This document shows positions 17,155 to 26,164 of a DNA stretch of 64,000 nt, one piece after another. The notes under the pieces were generated by a model. The model made no database searches and was not told the DNA's origin. It saw nothing but the letters and a program-made list of their open reading frames with translations. The stretch covers positions 1-64,000 of the forward strand of contig DKFM01000011.1 in the NCBI GenBank assembly GCA_002452815.1, in the 5' to 3' direction. Positions within the stretch are counted from its first letter, which is position 1. Each line of letters begins with the position of its first letter. This DNA is from Rhodobacteraceae bacterium UBA6796. Its GTDB lineage: Bacteria; Pseudomonadota; Alphaproteobacteria; Rhodobacterales; Rhodobacteraceae. Made by a program: the position numbers and the translations under genes.

Positions 17155-19047
17155 ATGGAAGGCTTTTTGCTGCAAGCCACACTGTATCTGATCGCCATGG
17201 TCGTGGCCGTTCCGCTGGCAACGCGCGCGGGGCTGGGTTCGGTTCTGGGCTATCTGATCGCGGGCATCCTGATCGGGCCGGTGACCGGGCTGTCGGGCGC
17301 GGAAATGACCGACCTGCAGCATTTCGCGGAATTCGGCGTGGTGATGATGCTGTTCCTGATCGGGCTGGAACTGGAGCCGCGCGCGCTCTGGGCGATGCGC
17401 GACAAGCTGATCGGGCTGGGCGGGTTGCAGGTGGTGCTGACGATGGCGGCAGTGACGCTGGTATCCCTGTCGCTGAAGATGAACCTGCAGACCGCGCTTG
17501 CGCTCGGGATGGTGTTTTCGCTGTCCTCGACCGCGATCGTGCTGCAAACGCTGAACGAGAAACGGCTGATGCAGACGGCAGGCGGGCGTTCGGCGTTTTC
17601 GGTGCTGCTGACGCAGGATATCGCGGTGATCCCGATGCTCGCGCTGATGCCGCTTCTGGCGCTGCCGGGTGCGCGGGCGCTGGCCAAGGCCGAAACGACG
17701 CCCGATCATGCGGTGGCGCATTTCATCAACACCCTTCCCGGCTGGGGGGTTACGCTTCTGACGCTTGCGGCCGTGGCCTTCACCGTGATTGCCGGTCACT
17801 ATCTGGTGCGCCCGCTGTTCCGCTTCGTCCACGCCGCGCGGCTGCGCGAGATCAACACCGCGATGGCGCTGATGATCGTGGTGGGGATCGCCTCGCTGAT
17901 GAACCTGGTGGGGCTGTCGCCTGCGCTTGGCACCTTCCTTGCGGGCGTGGTTCTGGCCGACAGTGAATTCAAGCACGAGCTGGAAAGCGATATCGAGCCC
18001 TTCAAGGGCCTGCTGATGGGGTTGTTCTTCATCACCGTAGGCATTGGCATCAACTTCGCGGTGTTCTTCGAAGCGCCGTTTCAGGTGATGGGTCTGGTCC
18101 TGCTGCTGGTCGGGTTGAAGGCGGGCATCCTGTTCGGACTGGCCCGGCTGTTCCGCATTCGCGGCAAGGATCGCTGGCTGTTCACACTGGGCCTGGCGCA
18201 GGCTGGCGAATTCGGCTTCGTGCTGGTGTCCTTCGCGGTCAGCCAGCGGATTTTCCCCGCCGCCCTGGCCGAAAAGGTGCTGCTGGTCATCGCGCTGTCG
18301 ATGCTGATTACGCCGCTGATGTTCATTCTGCAGGATCTGCTGGCAAAACTGGCGCGCGGCGACGAGGACGCCCCCGATGCCGACGCGATCGAGGAACAGG
18401 AACCGATCATCATCGCCGGCGTGGGCCGTTTCGGACAGGTGGTGAACCGGCTGGTCACGATGTCAGGGTTCAAGACCACGGTTCTGGATGCCGACCTCAA
18501 GACGATCCAACTGATGCGCACCTTCGGTTTCAAGGGCTATTTCGGGGACCCGACGCGCCCCGACCTGCTGGCCGCGGCCGGGATTGCCAAGGCGCAGGTT
18601 CTGGTGGTCTGTCTGGACGACAAGGCCTCGATCACGCGGCTGGTGGCCTATGCGCGCCGGCTGCGCCCCGATCTGCACATCATCGCCCGCGCCCGCGACC
18701 GGATTCATGTGTTTGAACTGTATCGGGCGGGCGCCGATGACATCGTGCGCGAGATGTTCGATTCCTCGCTGCGGGCGGGGCGCTATGTGCTGGAAAACGT
18801 TGGGCTGAACGAATTCGAGGCGGCCGAGCTGGAAAAGCTGTTCTTCAAACTCGACCGCGCTGCGGTGCGCGATCTGGCACGGGTCTGGAAACCCGGCGTG
18901 CCAGTCGAACAGAACCCCGAATATATCGAGCGCATCCGCAACCTGAACGCCGAACTGGAAACCGCGATGATGGCACGGTTCGCCGCACGCGCCGAGAAGC
19001 CGGAAAAACCCTCGGGCAAAGAAAGCGCCCCGATCGCGGACAGCTGA
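17155..19047 (+). CDS. Monovalent cation:proton antiporter-2 family protein (KefB/KefC type)
   Basis: 630 residues. About 12 hydrophobic helices cover residues 1-390 with CPA2 signatures (GYLIAGILIGPVTGLSG, LFLIGLELEPRALW, LSPALGTFLAGVVLADS). The C-terminal cytoplasmic part starts at about 418 with a Rossmann RCK/TrkA-N domain (IIIAGVGRFGQVVNRLV). This is the glutathione-gated potassium efflux architecture, protecting against electrophiles by acidifying the cytoplasm. No KefF/KefG partner gene is adjacent, so gating by glutathione adducts is not shown. The start ATG at 17155 begins the first membrane helix; an upstream frame extension has no transporter similarity. Confidence 0.9.
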   Translation: MEGFLLQATLYLIAMVVAVPLATRAGLGSVLGYLIAGILIGPVTGLSGAEMTDLQHFAEFGVVMMLFLIGLELEPRALWAMRDKLIGLGGLQVVLTMAAVTLVSLSLKMNLQTALALGMVFSLSSTAIVLQTLNEKRLMQTAGGRSAFSVLLTQDIAVIPMLALMPLLALPGARALAKAETTPDHAVAHFINTLPGWGVTLLTLAAVAFTVIAGHYLVRPLFRFVHAARLREINTAMALMIVVGIASLMNLVGLSPALGTFLAGVVLADSEFKHELESDIEPFKGLLMGLFFITVGIGINFAVFFEAPFQVMGLVLLLVGLKAGILFGLARLFRIRGKDRWLFTLGLAQAGEFGFVLVSFAVSQRIFPAALAEKVLLVIALSMLITPLMFILQDLLAKLARGDEDAPDADAIEEQEPIIIAGVGRFGQVVNRLVTMSGFKTTVLDADLKTIQLMRTFGFKGYFGDPTRPDLLAAAGIAKAQVLVVCLDDKASITRLVAYARRLRPDLHIIARARDRIHVFELYRAGADDIVREMFDSSLRAGRYVLENVGLNEFEAAELEKLFFKLDRAAVRDLARVWKPGVPVEQNPEYIERIRNLNAELETAMMARFAARAEKPEKPSGKESAPIADS

Positions 19048-19061
19048 GCCCCGGGACAAAT

Positions 19062-19090
19062 GCAAAACGCGGACCCGAAGGCCCGCGTTT
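19062..19090 (-). terminator. Terminator after carD, between convergent genes
   Basis: An 8-bp stem AAACGCGG / CCGCGTTT encloses ACCCGAAGGC. On the minus strand it is followed by TTTTGCATTTG, so it mainly serves carD; on the plus strand there is no clear T-run for the antiporter gene. Confidence 0.7.
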
Positions 19091-19113
19091 CGGCAAACTG
19101 TTCTGCGAGCCTG

Positions 19114-19623
19114 TCAGGCCGCGCGGCCGACCAGAACGTCGTCAACGCGCTTGGCCGCCCCGGCCTCGTCGGTGCCCGACACGGCGGCGACTTCGCGGGT
19201 CAGCCGCTCCAGCGCCGCTTCGTAAAGCTGACGCTCGGAATAGGACTGCTCGCGCTGATCGTCGCTGCGGTGCAGGTCGCGCACCACCTCGGCAATCGAC
19301 AGCAGGTCGCCCGAATTGATCTTCTGTTCGTATTCCTGGGCCCGGCGCGACCACATCGCGCGCTTGACCTTGGCCTTGCCGCGCAGCGTATCGAGCGCCT
19401 TGCTGACGATATCGGGCGAGCTGAGCCCGCGCATGCCGAAATCGGTGGCCTTGTTGGTGGGCACACGCAGGGTCATCTTGTCCTTTTCGAACGAGATCAC
19501 GAACAGTTCCAGCCGCAGCCCGGCGATTTCCTGTTCTTCGATCGAGATGATCTTGCCGACGCCATGAGCGGGATACACAACGAAATCATCCGGGCGAAAC
19601 TCGGTCTTTTTGGTCTTGGTCAT
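19114..19623 (-). CDS. carD: CarD/CdnL-family RNA polymerase-binding regulator
   Basis: 169 residues. The N-terminal Tudor-like RNA-polymerase-interaction domain is recognisable (FRPDDFVVYPAHGVGKIISIE), followed by the helical DNA-contacting domain (RAMWSRRAQEYEQKINSGD, LSIAEVVRDLHRSD). The family stabilises open promoter complexes, in alphaproteobacteria particularly at rRNA and growth-related promoters. An AAGGAAG precedes the ATG by 7 bases. It is downstream of fdxA on the same strand but separated by a terminator and 339 bases, so it probably has its own promoter. Confidence 0.93.
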   Translation of the reverse strand: MTKTKKTEFRPDDFVVYPAHGVGKIISIEEQEIAGLRLELFVISFEKDKMTLRVPTNKATDFGMRGLSSPDIVSKALDTLRGKAKVKRAMWSRRAQEYEQKINSGDLLSIAEVVRDLHRSDDQREQSYSERQLYEAALERLTREVAAVSGTDEAGAAKRVDDVLVGRAA

Positions 19624-19962
19624 TCAGTTGCTTCCTTGCAGCCGCACTTGCTTGCCCATAGTTCAGAGAGCATAAAACACCCCCGGCCGCCTTGGCGCCG
19701 TTAAGGTGTTGACGATCACTGAAACGCCCTCCGCAACCGAGCAGTGCTGCGCGAGGTTTAGGGTCGAGATCCTTTGTCACAGGAATGTAGCATAAAATCC
19801 GGGCATTTTAAAGCGCGACGCACTGCCACAAGCCCGTGAACGCGGGAAAACAAGGCCTTACGCCAAAATCGGGGGGCTGCAAGAGCAGGTTTTACCACCG
19901 CCTGAAACGACAAATCGCCCGAAGCCGGGCGATTCGCGCAAAATCATGTGGCAGTTTGAGAA
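19624..19962. other. 339-base intergenic region between fdxA and carD
   Basis: No plausible coding frame is seen. The right end holds the fdxA terminator. The rest is less GC-rich than the genes, with ATTTTATGCTACATT and TTTTATGCTCTCTGA on the minus strand that could serve as -10 regions for carD, but no convincing paired -35 element was found. A long carD leader is possible. Confidence 0.5.
19905..19934 (-). terminator. Terminator after fdxA
   Basis: A perfect 9-bp stem AATCGCCCG / CGGGCGATT with a 4-base loop, 28 bases beyond the fdxA stop codon; in the minus direction it is followed by TGTCGTTT. Confidence 0.7.
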
Positions 19963-20301
19963 TCAGTCGCCCGTGCCGGGATTCGGGCTGAAGTATTTCT
20001 CGAGCTTGCCGGTCTCGCCGTCGTATTTCTCGTGGTCGGGCAGCGGATCTTTCTTCTGCGTGATAACCGGCCAGATCTCGGCATATTTGCGGTTCATCTC
20101 GACCCAGGATTCCATGCCCGGTTCGGTATCGGGGCGGATCGCATCGGCGGGGCATTCCGGTTCGCACACGCCGCAGTCGATGCATTCGTCGGGGTGGATC
20201 ACCAGCGTATTCTCGCCCTCGTAGAAACAGTCGACCGGGCAGACTTCGACGCAGTCGGTGTATTTGCAGGCGATGCAGTTATCGGTGACGACATAGGTCA
20301 T
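19963..20301 (-). CDS. fdxA: Seven-iron (3Fe-4S/4Fe-4S) ferredoxin FdxA
   Basis: 112 residues, the exact family length. The N-terminal cluster-binding segment is [17 protein letters not shown] and the second is [12 protein letters not shown]; the spacing of the first motif is that of the 3Fe-4S plus 4Fe-4S FdxA type. The C-terminal extension ([19 protein letters not shown]) is also typical. It is a low-potential electron carrier whose partner is not known. It lies 109 bases downstream of the S4-domain gene on the same strand, an arrangement I associate with Rhodobacterales. Confidence 0.95.
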   Translation of the reverse strand: MTYVVTDNCIACKYTDCVEVCPVDCFYEGENTLVIHPDECIDCGVCEPECPADAIRPDTEPGMESWVEMNRKYAEIWPVITQKKDPLPDHEKYDGETGKLEKYFSPNPGTGD

Positions 20302-20410
20302 GGACGAACCCCGGACGTTTGGATTTTCGCGATACCTAGCGGGCGGCGGCCCATCAATCAAGAGAAGAGCGCGCACAAAGGCCCGACTGCGGCGATCTGG
20401 CCTGCCCGCG

Positions 20411-20719
20411 TTACGGCTGTTCTGCCGCAGCGCCGGTTGCGCGAACGCCTGTTTCTTCCAGCAGGTGATACAGCAACGCGGCTTCGACCGCCGGACCGCG
20501 GCGCGTGCCGCAGGCCAGCACCCGCAGCACCCGGACCTGGCCGCCAAAGGCCAGCGTCAGCACGTCCCCCGGGCCCACCGCGCGCCCGGGTTTGAGCACC
20601 TTCTGCCCGTTCACCCGCAGCTTGCCGCCCTGCACCAGATCGGCCGCCAGCCCGCGCGTCTTGCAAAAGCGCGCGTGCCAGAGCCATTTGTCGATGCGGA
20701 GCCGCTCCGCCTCGGTCAC
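20411..20719 (-). CDS. S4-domain RNA-binding protein (Hsp15/HslR-like)
   Basis: 102 residues consisting mainly of an S4 domain ([40 protein letters not shown]). Hsp15 in E. coli binds free 50S subunits carrying nascent tRNA and helps recycle them; this protein has the same short form. The start is a GTG at 20719, one base after the stop of the helicase gene, so the two are translationally coupled and likely share an RNA-related task. Confidence 0.85.
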   Translation of the reverse strand: MTEAERLRIDKWLWHARFCKTRGLAADLVQGGKLRVNGQKVLKPGRAVGPGDVLTLAFGGQVRVLRVLACGTRRGPAVEAALLYHLLEETGVRATGAAAEQP

Positions 20720-20720
20720 A

Positions 20721-23522
20721 TCAGGACTTGCTCTTGAAGCCCATCAGCGCCGCAGCGAAGGGGTTGTCCGGGTCGATCGGCTTGTCCTTCTTGGGCGGGC
20801 GGGCCTCGAACTGGCGCTGGCCTTCGGGTTTGCCGCCCGGCTTGCCGCCCTTGCCCTTCGGCTTGCCGCCGAACTTGTTGTCCTTACGGTCGCCACGCGG
20901 CTTGCCTTCGCCGCCCTCGCGACGCTTGCCGCCTTCGGCACCGTCACGACGCGGGCCACGGTCGGCACGCTCTGCGCCACGATCCCCGCGCGGCGCGCGC
21001 GGACGCGGCGCCCAGGTGAAGGTGTAGAACACTTCCATCTCGGGGGAGGCTGCCTCGGCCTCGGCTTCGGCCGCCGCAATCGGCGAGGCCTCTTCCGGGA
21101 TCGGGTTTTCGGCGCCCTCGACCGGAGCTTGCGGCACGGGTGCGACGCGGGCTTTCTCGCGCTCGCCCTTCTCGGCCTTGTAGCCCAGACCTTCCATCAG
21201 ATCGGCGAATTGCTCCAGCGTCATGCCGGTGATCGACAGCATGTCGGGGTTCGCCTCGAACCCGCCGCGGCTGTCCTGACCGCGCAGGATGTCGGCCAGA
21301 CGTTCCAGCATGTCGATGCGAATCGCACGCGCGCCCGCCTGACGATAGCCCGAACGGGTATAGGCCGAAGCCTCGATCTCGGCCACGTTCGGGATCGTCA
21401 CCAGGCCGGGCGGCGGGCTTTCGGGGAACTCCTGCAACCCGTCCCACAGCGAGGCCAGCACCAGCCGCAGCCGGGTCGGCGCGGGCTTCAGCAAGGCCTG
21501 CTGGAAGATCGTGTATTGACCGAAGCGCACGCCATGCTTGCGCAGCGCGCCGCGGGCTTCCTGATCCAGTTCCTTGACCTCGGCGGCCACGCCTTCGCGC
21601 GGAACGATGCCCATCGCCTCGACCAGACGGAAGGCAAAGCCGCGCGCCAGCCCGGTCAGCGCCTCGTCCCGGCTCATCGCCAGAAGCGGCTCGAACAGGG
21701 TCGCGATCTTGCGGTCGATGAAATGCTGCAGGCGGCGCTTGACCTTCTCGGCCACGTCAGCGCCCGCCTCTTCGTCGACAAATGCCTCGACCGTCGGGCG
21801 CAGCGCCTCGGGGCCTTTGACCAGCTTGCCGACGGCCACCGTGCCCCACATCAGACCGCCCTGCTCGGTGAAGTCCATCTCGGTATCGGGCGCGTTATAG
21901 AACCGGTCCGCCCGCAGGCTGAACTCGGGGCGCAGCGCCTCGTAGGCGGCGCGTGCCAGCATCTTCGCCTCATCGGGCGAGCTGGTCGCATCCTGCTTGA
22001 AACGGAACCCGTCCAGACGGCCGGCGAATTCGCCTTCGACCATCACTTCGCCCTTGTCGTTCACCTCGGCCACGAGGGTCTCCTTCTGCTTGAGCCGCCG
22101 CAGCAGAACACTGGTGCGCCGGTCCACAAATCGTTGGGTCAGCGCGCCATGCAACGCATCTGACAGGCGGTCTTCTACAGCGCGCGTCTCGGCACGCCAA
22201 TGACTTTCGTCGTCAACCCAGCCTTTGCGTTGGGCAACATAGGTCCATGTGCGGATAAACGCCAATCGCTTGGACAGCGCGTCGATATCGCCCTGCACCT
22301 TGTCGATGCGCGCGATCTGCCCCGCCAGCCAGTCCGACGGCACCCCCTTGCCCGATTGCAGAAAGCCGAAAATCCGCGCCAGCAGGGTCGCATGTTCAGT
22401 CTGTGAAATCGAGCGGAAATCGGGAATCCGGCAGACATCCCACAACAGCCGCACGTCCGAGGGGTGCGTCACACGGTCGGTCACCTCGGGGAATTCCGAC
22501 AGGGTTTTCAGCGCGATCAGGTCGTCCGCATCGCGACCGCGGGTCAGCCATTCGTCGCGCGGACTTTCTTCCAGGCTCTGGATCAGCCGCGCCATGGTGC
22601 CGAATTCCAGACGCGGATTGCGCCATTGCAGCCGCTGGATCGGCGCGAAGCGGTGGTTTTCCACCGCGTCGATCACCTCGGGCGGCAGCGGGCTGGCCTC
22701 GCCGGTTACGCCGAAGGTGCCGTCCATCGTGTGCCGCCCCGCCCGCCCGGCGATCTGGCCCAGCTCGTGCGGGAACAGCGGCCGCATCCGGCGCCCGTCG
22801 AATTTGGACGTGGCGGAAAACGCGACATGCTCGATATCGAGGTTCAGCCCCATGCCGATCGCATCGGTGGCGACCAGATAATCGACATCGCCATTTTGAT
22901 ACATCTCGACCTGCGCATTGCGCGTGCGCGGGCTCAGCGCGCCCATCACGACCGCCGATCCGCCCTTCTGACGGCGCAGCAGTTCAGCAATGGCATAGAC
23001 ATTATCAACCGAAAACCCGACGATCGCGCTGCGTGCGGGCATCCGGCTTGTCTTTTTCGAACCTGCCCACTTCAATTCCGAAAACCGCTCGCGCCGGGCG
23101 AACTGCACCTTCGGCACCAGCGCCGCAATCGCGCCCTTCATCGTTTCCGAGCCCAGGAACAGCGTCTCGTGCAGGCCGCGCGCGTGCAGCAGCCGGTCGG
23201 TGAAGACATGGCCGCGCTCGGGGTCGGCGCAGAGCTGGATTTCATCGAGCGCCACGAAATCGGCACCGATTCCCTCGGGCATCGCCTCGGTGGTGCAGAC
23301 CCAGTATTGCGTCCGTTCCGGGACGATGCGCTCCTCGCCCGTCACCAGCGCCACGCAGGACGGGCCGCGCGCCCGCACGATCCGGTCATAGACCTCGCGC
23401 GCCAGCAGACGCAGCGGCAGGCCGATCACCCCTGTGCGATGCGCCAGCATCCGCTCGATCGCGTAATGGGTCTTGCCGGTATTGGTCGGCCCCAGCATGG
23501 CCGTGATCTGCCCTGACATCAT
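20721..23522 (-). CDS. SUV3-like superfamily 2 RNA/DNA helicase
   Basis: 933 residues. Helicase motifs are visible in order: Walker A GPTNTGKTH at the N-terminus, the DExH-variant box LDEIQL, SAT-type motif LGSETMKG, and the C-terminal helicase GRAGRH preceded by FPHELGQI. It matches the SUV3 family, the helicase of the mitochondrial RNA degradosome, which unwinds structured RNA for exonucleases. The last 130 residues are a disordered basic tail of Lys/Gly/Arg, typical of RNA-binding extensions. Two tandem ATGs occur (23522, 23519). The downstream S4 protein is coupled. Confidence 0.9.
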   Translation of the reverse strand: MMSGQITAMLGPTNTGKTHYAIERMLAHRTGVIGLPLRLLAREVYDRIVRARGPSCVALVTGEERIVPERTQYWVCTTEAMPEGIGADFVALDEIQLCADPERGHVFTDRLLHARGLHETLFLGSETMKGAIAALVPKVQFARRERFSELKWAGSKKTSRMPARSAIVGFSVDNVYAIAELLRRQKGGSAVVMGALSPRTRNAQVEMYQNGDVDYLVATDAIGMGLNLDIEHVAFSATSKFDGRRMRPLFPHELGQIAGRAGRHTMDGTFGVTGEASPLPPEVIDAVENHRFAPIQRLQWRNPRLEFGTMARLIQSLEESPRDEWLTRGRDADDLIALKTLSEFPEVTDRVTHPSDVRLLWDVCRIPDFRSISQTEHATLLARIFGFLQSGKGVPSDWLAGQIARIDKVQGDIDALSKRLAFIRTWTYVAQRKGWVDDESHWRAETRAVEDRLSDALHGALTQRFVDRRTSVLLRRLKQKETLVAEVNDKGEVMVEGEFAGRLDGFRFKQDATSSPDEAKMLARAAYEALRPEFSLRADRFYNAPDTEMDFTEQGGLMWGTVAVGKLVKGPEALRPTVEAFVDEEAGADVAEKVKRRLQHFIDRKIATLFEPLLAMSRDEALTGLARGFAFRLVEAMGIVPREGVAAEVKELDQEARGALRKHGVRFGQYTIFQQALLKPAPTRLRLVLASLWDGLQEFPESPPPGLVTIPNVAEIEASAYTRSGYRQAGARAIRIDMLERLADILRGQDSRGGFEANPDMLSITGMTLEQFADLMEGLGYKAEKGEREKARVAPVPQAPVEGAENPIPEEASPIAAAEAEAEAASPEMEVFYTFTWAPRPRAPRGDRGAERADRGPRRDGAEGGKRREGGEGKPRGDRKDNKFGGKPKGKGGKPGGKPEGQRQFEARPPKKDKPIDPDNPFAAALMGFKSKS

Positions 23523-23545
23523 CCTACCCGCTTACCGCGCCGCCG

Positions 23546-24094
23546 TTACAGGGCCACGCCCGCAAGCGCCTTTTCCAGCCTGCCGATCGCGTCTTTCACA
23601 TCCTGCTGATGCGGGTTCAAGGCGAAAGAGGCACGAAAGGCCGCCAAGGCCTTTTCCTCCTGGCCCATTTCCTCCAGAATCATCCCCAGACCGGCCAGCG
23701 CGCCCCAGTGCCGCGGCTCCAGCGCCAGCGTATGCGCGATGTCATCCAGCGCAGGCCCGAAGGCGCCCGCCATGAACCAGGCACTGGCGCGCGCGTTCCA
23801 GCCTTCGGGAAAATCGGGGGCGTGATCGGTCAGCGCGGTCAGATGTTCGATCGCGGCGTCTGTATCGCCCTCATCCAGCGCCGTTTCGCCCCGCTGCAAC
23901 AGCAGATCCATCGCCGCCGAGCCCGAGCGCGACCACGCGCGCTCGATATCCGCCTGCGCGCGCTCCCATCCGGCATAATCGGGATCGGCGAGTTCGTCGA
24001 AATACCGCTCCAGCCCCGCGGTTTCCGCATGCACCGGCGAAACGCCCAAAATCAGGGCGGAAAGTGCCGCTACGATATATTTGTTTATGGTCAT
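23546..24094 (-). CDS. Exported TPR-repeat protein
   Basis: 182 residues. The N-terminus MTINKYIVAALSALILGVSPVHA is a signal peptide with a plausible AHA-type... VHA-E cleavage near residue 23. Three tetratricopeptide-like repeats follow (LDEGDTDAAIEHLTALTDHA, FMAGAFGPALDDIAHTLALEP, GQEEKALAAFRASFALNPHQ). It is likely a periplasmic protein-interaction module; no partner is identifiable. The ATG at 24094 is preferred because CGGGG precedes it; an in-frame ATG at 24106 is possible. It diverges from the SCP2 gene. Confidence 0.8.
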   Translation of the reverse strand: MTINKYIVAALSALILGVSPVHAETAGLERYFDELADPDYAGWERAQADIERAWSRSGSAAMDLLLQRGETALDEGDTDAAIEHLTALTDHAPDFPEGWNARASAWFMAGAFGPALDDIAHTLALEPRHWGALAGLGMILEEMGQEEKALAAFRASFALNPHQQDVKDAIGRLEKALAGVAL

Positions 24095-24170
24095 GGCCCC
24101 GCGCATAACTAAACTGTAACCAAAGCGCCGGAGAAAGCGAGAGCCCCGGCCATCACAATCGGAGGAATTC

Positions 24171-24458
24171 ATGAGCGACATCATCGAGGCGGCCGTGGCC
24201 GCGCTTGCGGCCAAACTGCCCGACGGGTTTTCGTCGACCGCGAAATTCGTCATCAAGGACGAAGGCGCCATCGTGATCGACGCCGACGGCGTGCGCGCGG
24301 GCGATGACGAGGCCGACGTGACGCTGATCGCCGATGTCGACACATTCAAGGGCATCCTGTCGGGCGATGTGAACCCGACCATGGCCTTCATGACCGGCAA
24401 GCTGAAGATCGACGGCTCGATGGGGCTGGCGATGCAACTGGGTTCGGCACTGTCGTGA
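24171..24458 (+). CDS. SCP2 sterol-binding domain protein
   Basis: 95 residues covering one SCP2 domain (AKFVIKDEGAIVIDADGV, DVTLIADVDTFKGILSGD, NPTMAFMTGKLKIDGSMGLA). The fold forms a hydrophobic pocket for lipids or acyl chains; the bacterial role is unknown. GGAGGAATTC gives a strong ribosome-binding site. The stop overlaps the start of the alpha/beta hydrolase gene (TGATG), so the pair is translationally coupled and may act on the same lipid. Confidence 0.9.
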   Translation: MSDIIEAAVAALAAKLPDGFSSTAKFVIKDEGAIVIDADGVRAGDDEADVTLIADVDTFKGILSGDVNPTMAFMTGKLKIDGSMGLAMQLGSALS

Positions 24459-25399
24459 TGCAACCTGCGCCGCTGCATGCCGACATCGCGCGCGGCCCCG
24501 AAGGGGGACGCGCGTTCTGGCTGACGGCGGCGGATGGTGTGCGGCTCCGGCTGGGCGTCTGGCCGGGCCCGGCGGGCGCGAAAGGCACGGTCTTTCTGCT
24601 GCCCGGGCGCACCGAATATATTGAAAAATACGGCCCCGCCGCCGCCGATCTGGCGCAGCGGGGCTATGCCATGCTGGCGGTGGACTGGCGCGGGCAAGGG
24701 CTGGCCGACCGTCTGCTGGACGATCCCGTCAAGGGGCATGTTGTCAACTTCACCGACTATCAGCTTGATATGGCTGCTGTTTGTCAGGCGGCAGAGGTGC
24801 TGGATCTGCCCCGCCCGTGGTTCATCCTGGGCCATTCGATGGGCGGCGCCATCGGCCTGCGGGCGCTGATGGGCGCACACCCGTTCGCGGCCTGCGCCTT
24901 TTCGGCACCGATGTGGGGCATCGGCCTGCCCGCCCTTGTGCACCCCTTCGGCGCACGCATCGCCCGCGCGCTGAACGACACCGCCTTCGCCCTGCGCTAC
25001 GCTCCCGGCACCGGCCCGCAGACCTATGTGTTCCGCGATCCGTTTCTGGACAACAAGCTGACCACAGATCCCGGCATGTGGGCCTTCATGGTCGATCAAC
25101 TGGCGCAGGCCCCCGCGCTGATGCTGTCGGGCCCCTCGCTGCGTTGGGTGACCGAAGGCATTCTGGAATGCGCGGCGCTGGCCGCCCTGCCCGCCCCCGA
25201 TCTGCCCTGCTATACCGCGCTCGGCGGGTTGGAGCGGATCGTCGACATCCCCGCGGTAGAGCGTCAGATCGCACGCTGGCCCAAGGCCCGGCTCGACCGG
25301 ATCGCGAGCGCCCAGCACGAGGTGATGATGGAAACCGCGGCCACCCGCGCGCACTTCTACGACGCCTGCGCGGCCCTGTTCGACGCCAACCGCGGCTAA
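24458..25399 (+). CDS. Alpha/beta hydrolase, monoacylglycerol-lipase-like
   Basis: 313 residues. The nucleophile elbow GHSMGG is near residue 128, the oxyanion region FLLPGRTEYIEKYG precedes it, and the C-terminal SAQHEVMMET supplies the likely catalytic histidine. This is the serine aminopeptidase/monoacylglycerol lipase (lysophospholipase L2-like) family. The ATG shares its A with the TGA of the SCP2 gene. Substrate is not evident; lipid ester hydrolysis is suggested by the SCP2 neighbour. It converges on the Anbu operon with only 6 bases between stops. Confidence 0.88.
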   Translation: MQPAPLHADIARGPEGGRAFWLTAADGVRLRLGVWPGPAGAKGTVFLLPGRTEYIEKYGPAAADLAQRGYAMLAVDWRGQGLADRLLDDPVKGHVVNFTDYQLDMAAVCQAAEVLDLPRPWFILGHSMGGAIGLRALMGAHPFAACAFSAPMWGIGLPALVHPFGARIARALNDTAFALRYAPGTGPQTYVFRDPFLDNKLTTDPGMWAFMVDQLAQAPALMLSGPSLRWVTEGILECAALAALPAPDLPCYTALGGLERIVDIPAVERQIARWPKARLDRIASAQHEVMMETAATRAHFYDACAALFDANRG

Positions 25400-25405
25400 A
25401 CGCGC

Positions 25406-26131
25406 TTACAGCGCGATCCTGGTGAACCCGTCGCGCAACGCTTCGGACCAGGCATGCGACATGCGCGCAAACTGTGCGTCTTCCTTCTCGATCCGGCGCC
25501 GCATCGTCACCTTGCAGTCGTCCTTCTCGATCACGGCCAGATCCAGCGGCATCCCCACCGACAGGTTCGAACGCAGGGTCGAATCCATCGACAGCAGCAC
25601 CGCCTTTTGCGCGTCTTCCAGCGAAGTATCCGGCCGGACCACCCGGTCCAGGATCGGCTTGCCGTATTTATGCTCGCCGATCTGCAGGAAAGGCGTGTCC
25701 TCGGTCGCCTCGATGAAATTGCCTTCGGGATAGATCAGGAACATCCGCATCGCGCCGCCCTTGCGCTGCCCCGCGACGATCATCGAGGCCGAGGTCGAGA
25801 CCTTCGATGCCTCCATCCGCGCGTCGATGTCCTGCCGCACCGAAGCCAGCGTGTCACCGACGATTTCCGCCACCTTCAACATCGTCGGCGCCAGCATGAT
25901 CGAATCCGACGGCGTGGCGTCGGGGTCGTCCACCGCCTCGCGCAGGCGTGCCATGGTGGTTTGAGTCACCGAAAGCGACCCGGCGGTCAGAATTGTCACC
26001 ACCCGCTCGCCCGGTTCTTCGAAGACGAACATCTTGCGATAGATCGCAATATTGTCGACCCCGGCGTTGGTGCGGGTATCGCTCAACAAAACCATGCCTG
26101 CATCCAGCAGCAGGCCCACACAATAGGTCAT
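25406..26131 (-). CDS. Anbu: ancestral proteasome-like beta subunit
   Basis: 241 residues. The start MTYCVGLLLDAGMVLLSDTR is diagnostic of Anbu. Removal of Met exposes Thr1, the Ntn-hydrolase nucleophile; counting from it, Asp17 (LLSD) and Lys32 (IYRK) complete the proteasome-type active site. There is no propeptide, unlike HslV-independent 20S beta subunits. Anbu forms open helical rings in known structures, and its substrates are unknown. It is the last gene of a four-gene operon with a transglutaminase-like protease, an alpha-E protein and a circularly permuted ATP-grasp. Confidence 0.95.
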   Translation of the reverse strand: MTYCVGLLLDAGMVLLSDTRTNAGVDNIAIYRKMFVFEEPGERVVTILTAGSLSVTQTTMARLREAVDDPDATPSDSIMLAPTMLKVAEIVGDTLASVRQDIDARMEASKVSTSASMIVAGQRKGGAMRMFLIYPEGNFIEATEDTPFLQIGEHKYGKPILDRVVRPDTSLEDAQKAVLLSMDSTLRSNLSVGMPLDLAVIEKDDCKVTMRRRIEKEDAQFARMSHAWSEALRDGFTRIAL

Positions 26132-26164
26132 CCGATCCCCCGGGATTCGCGCGTTACGGCGAGA

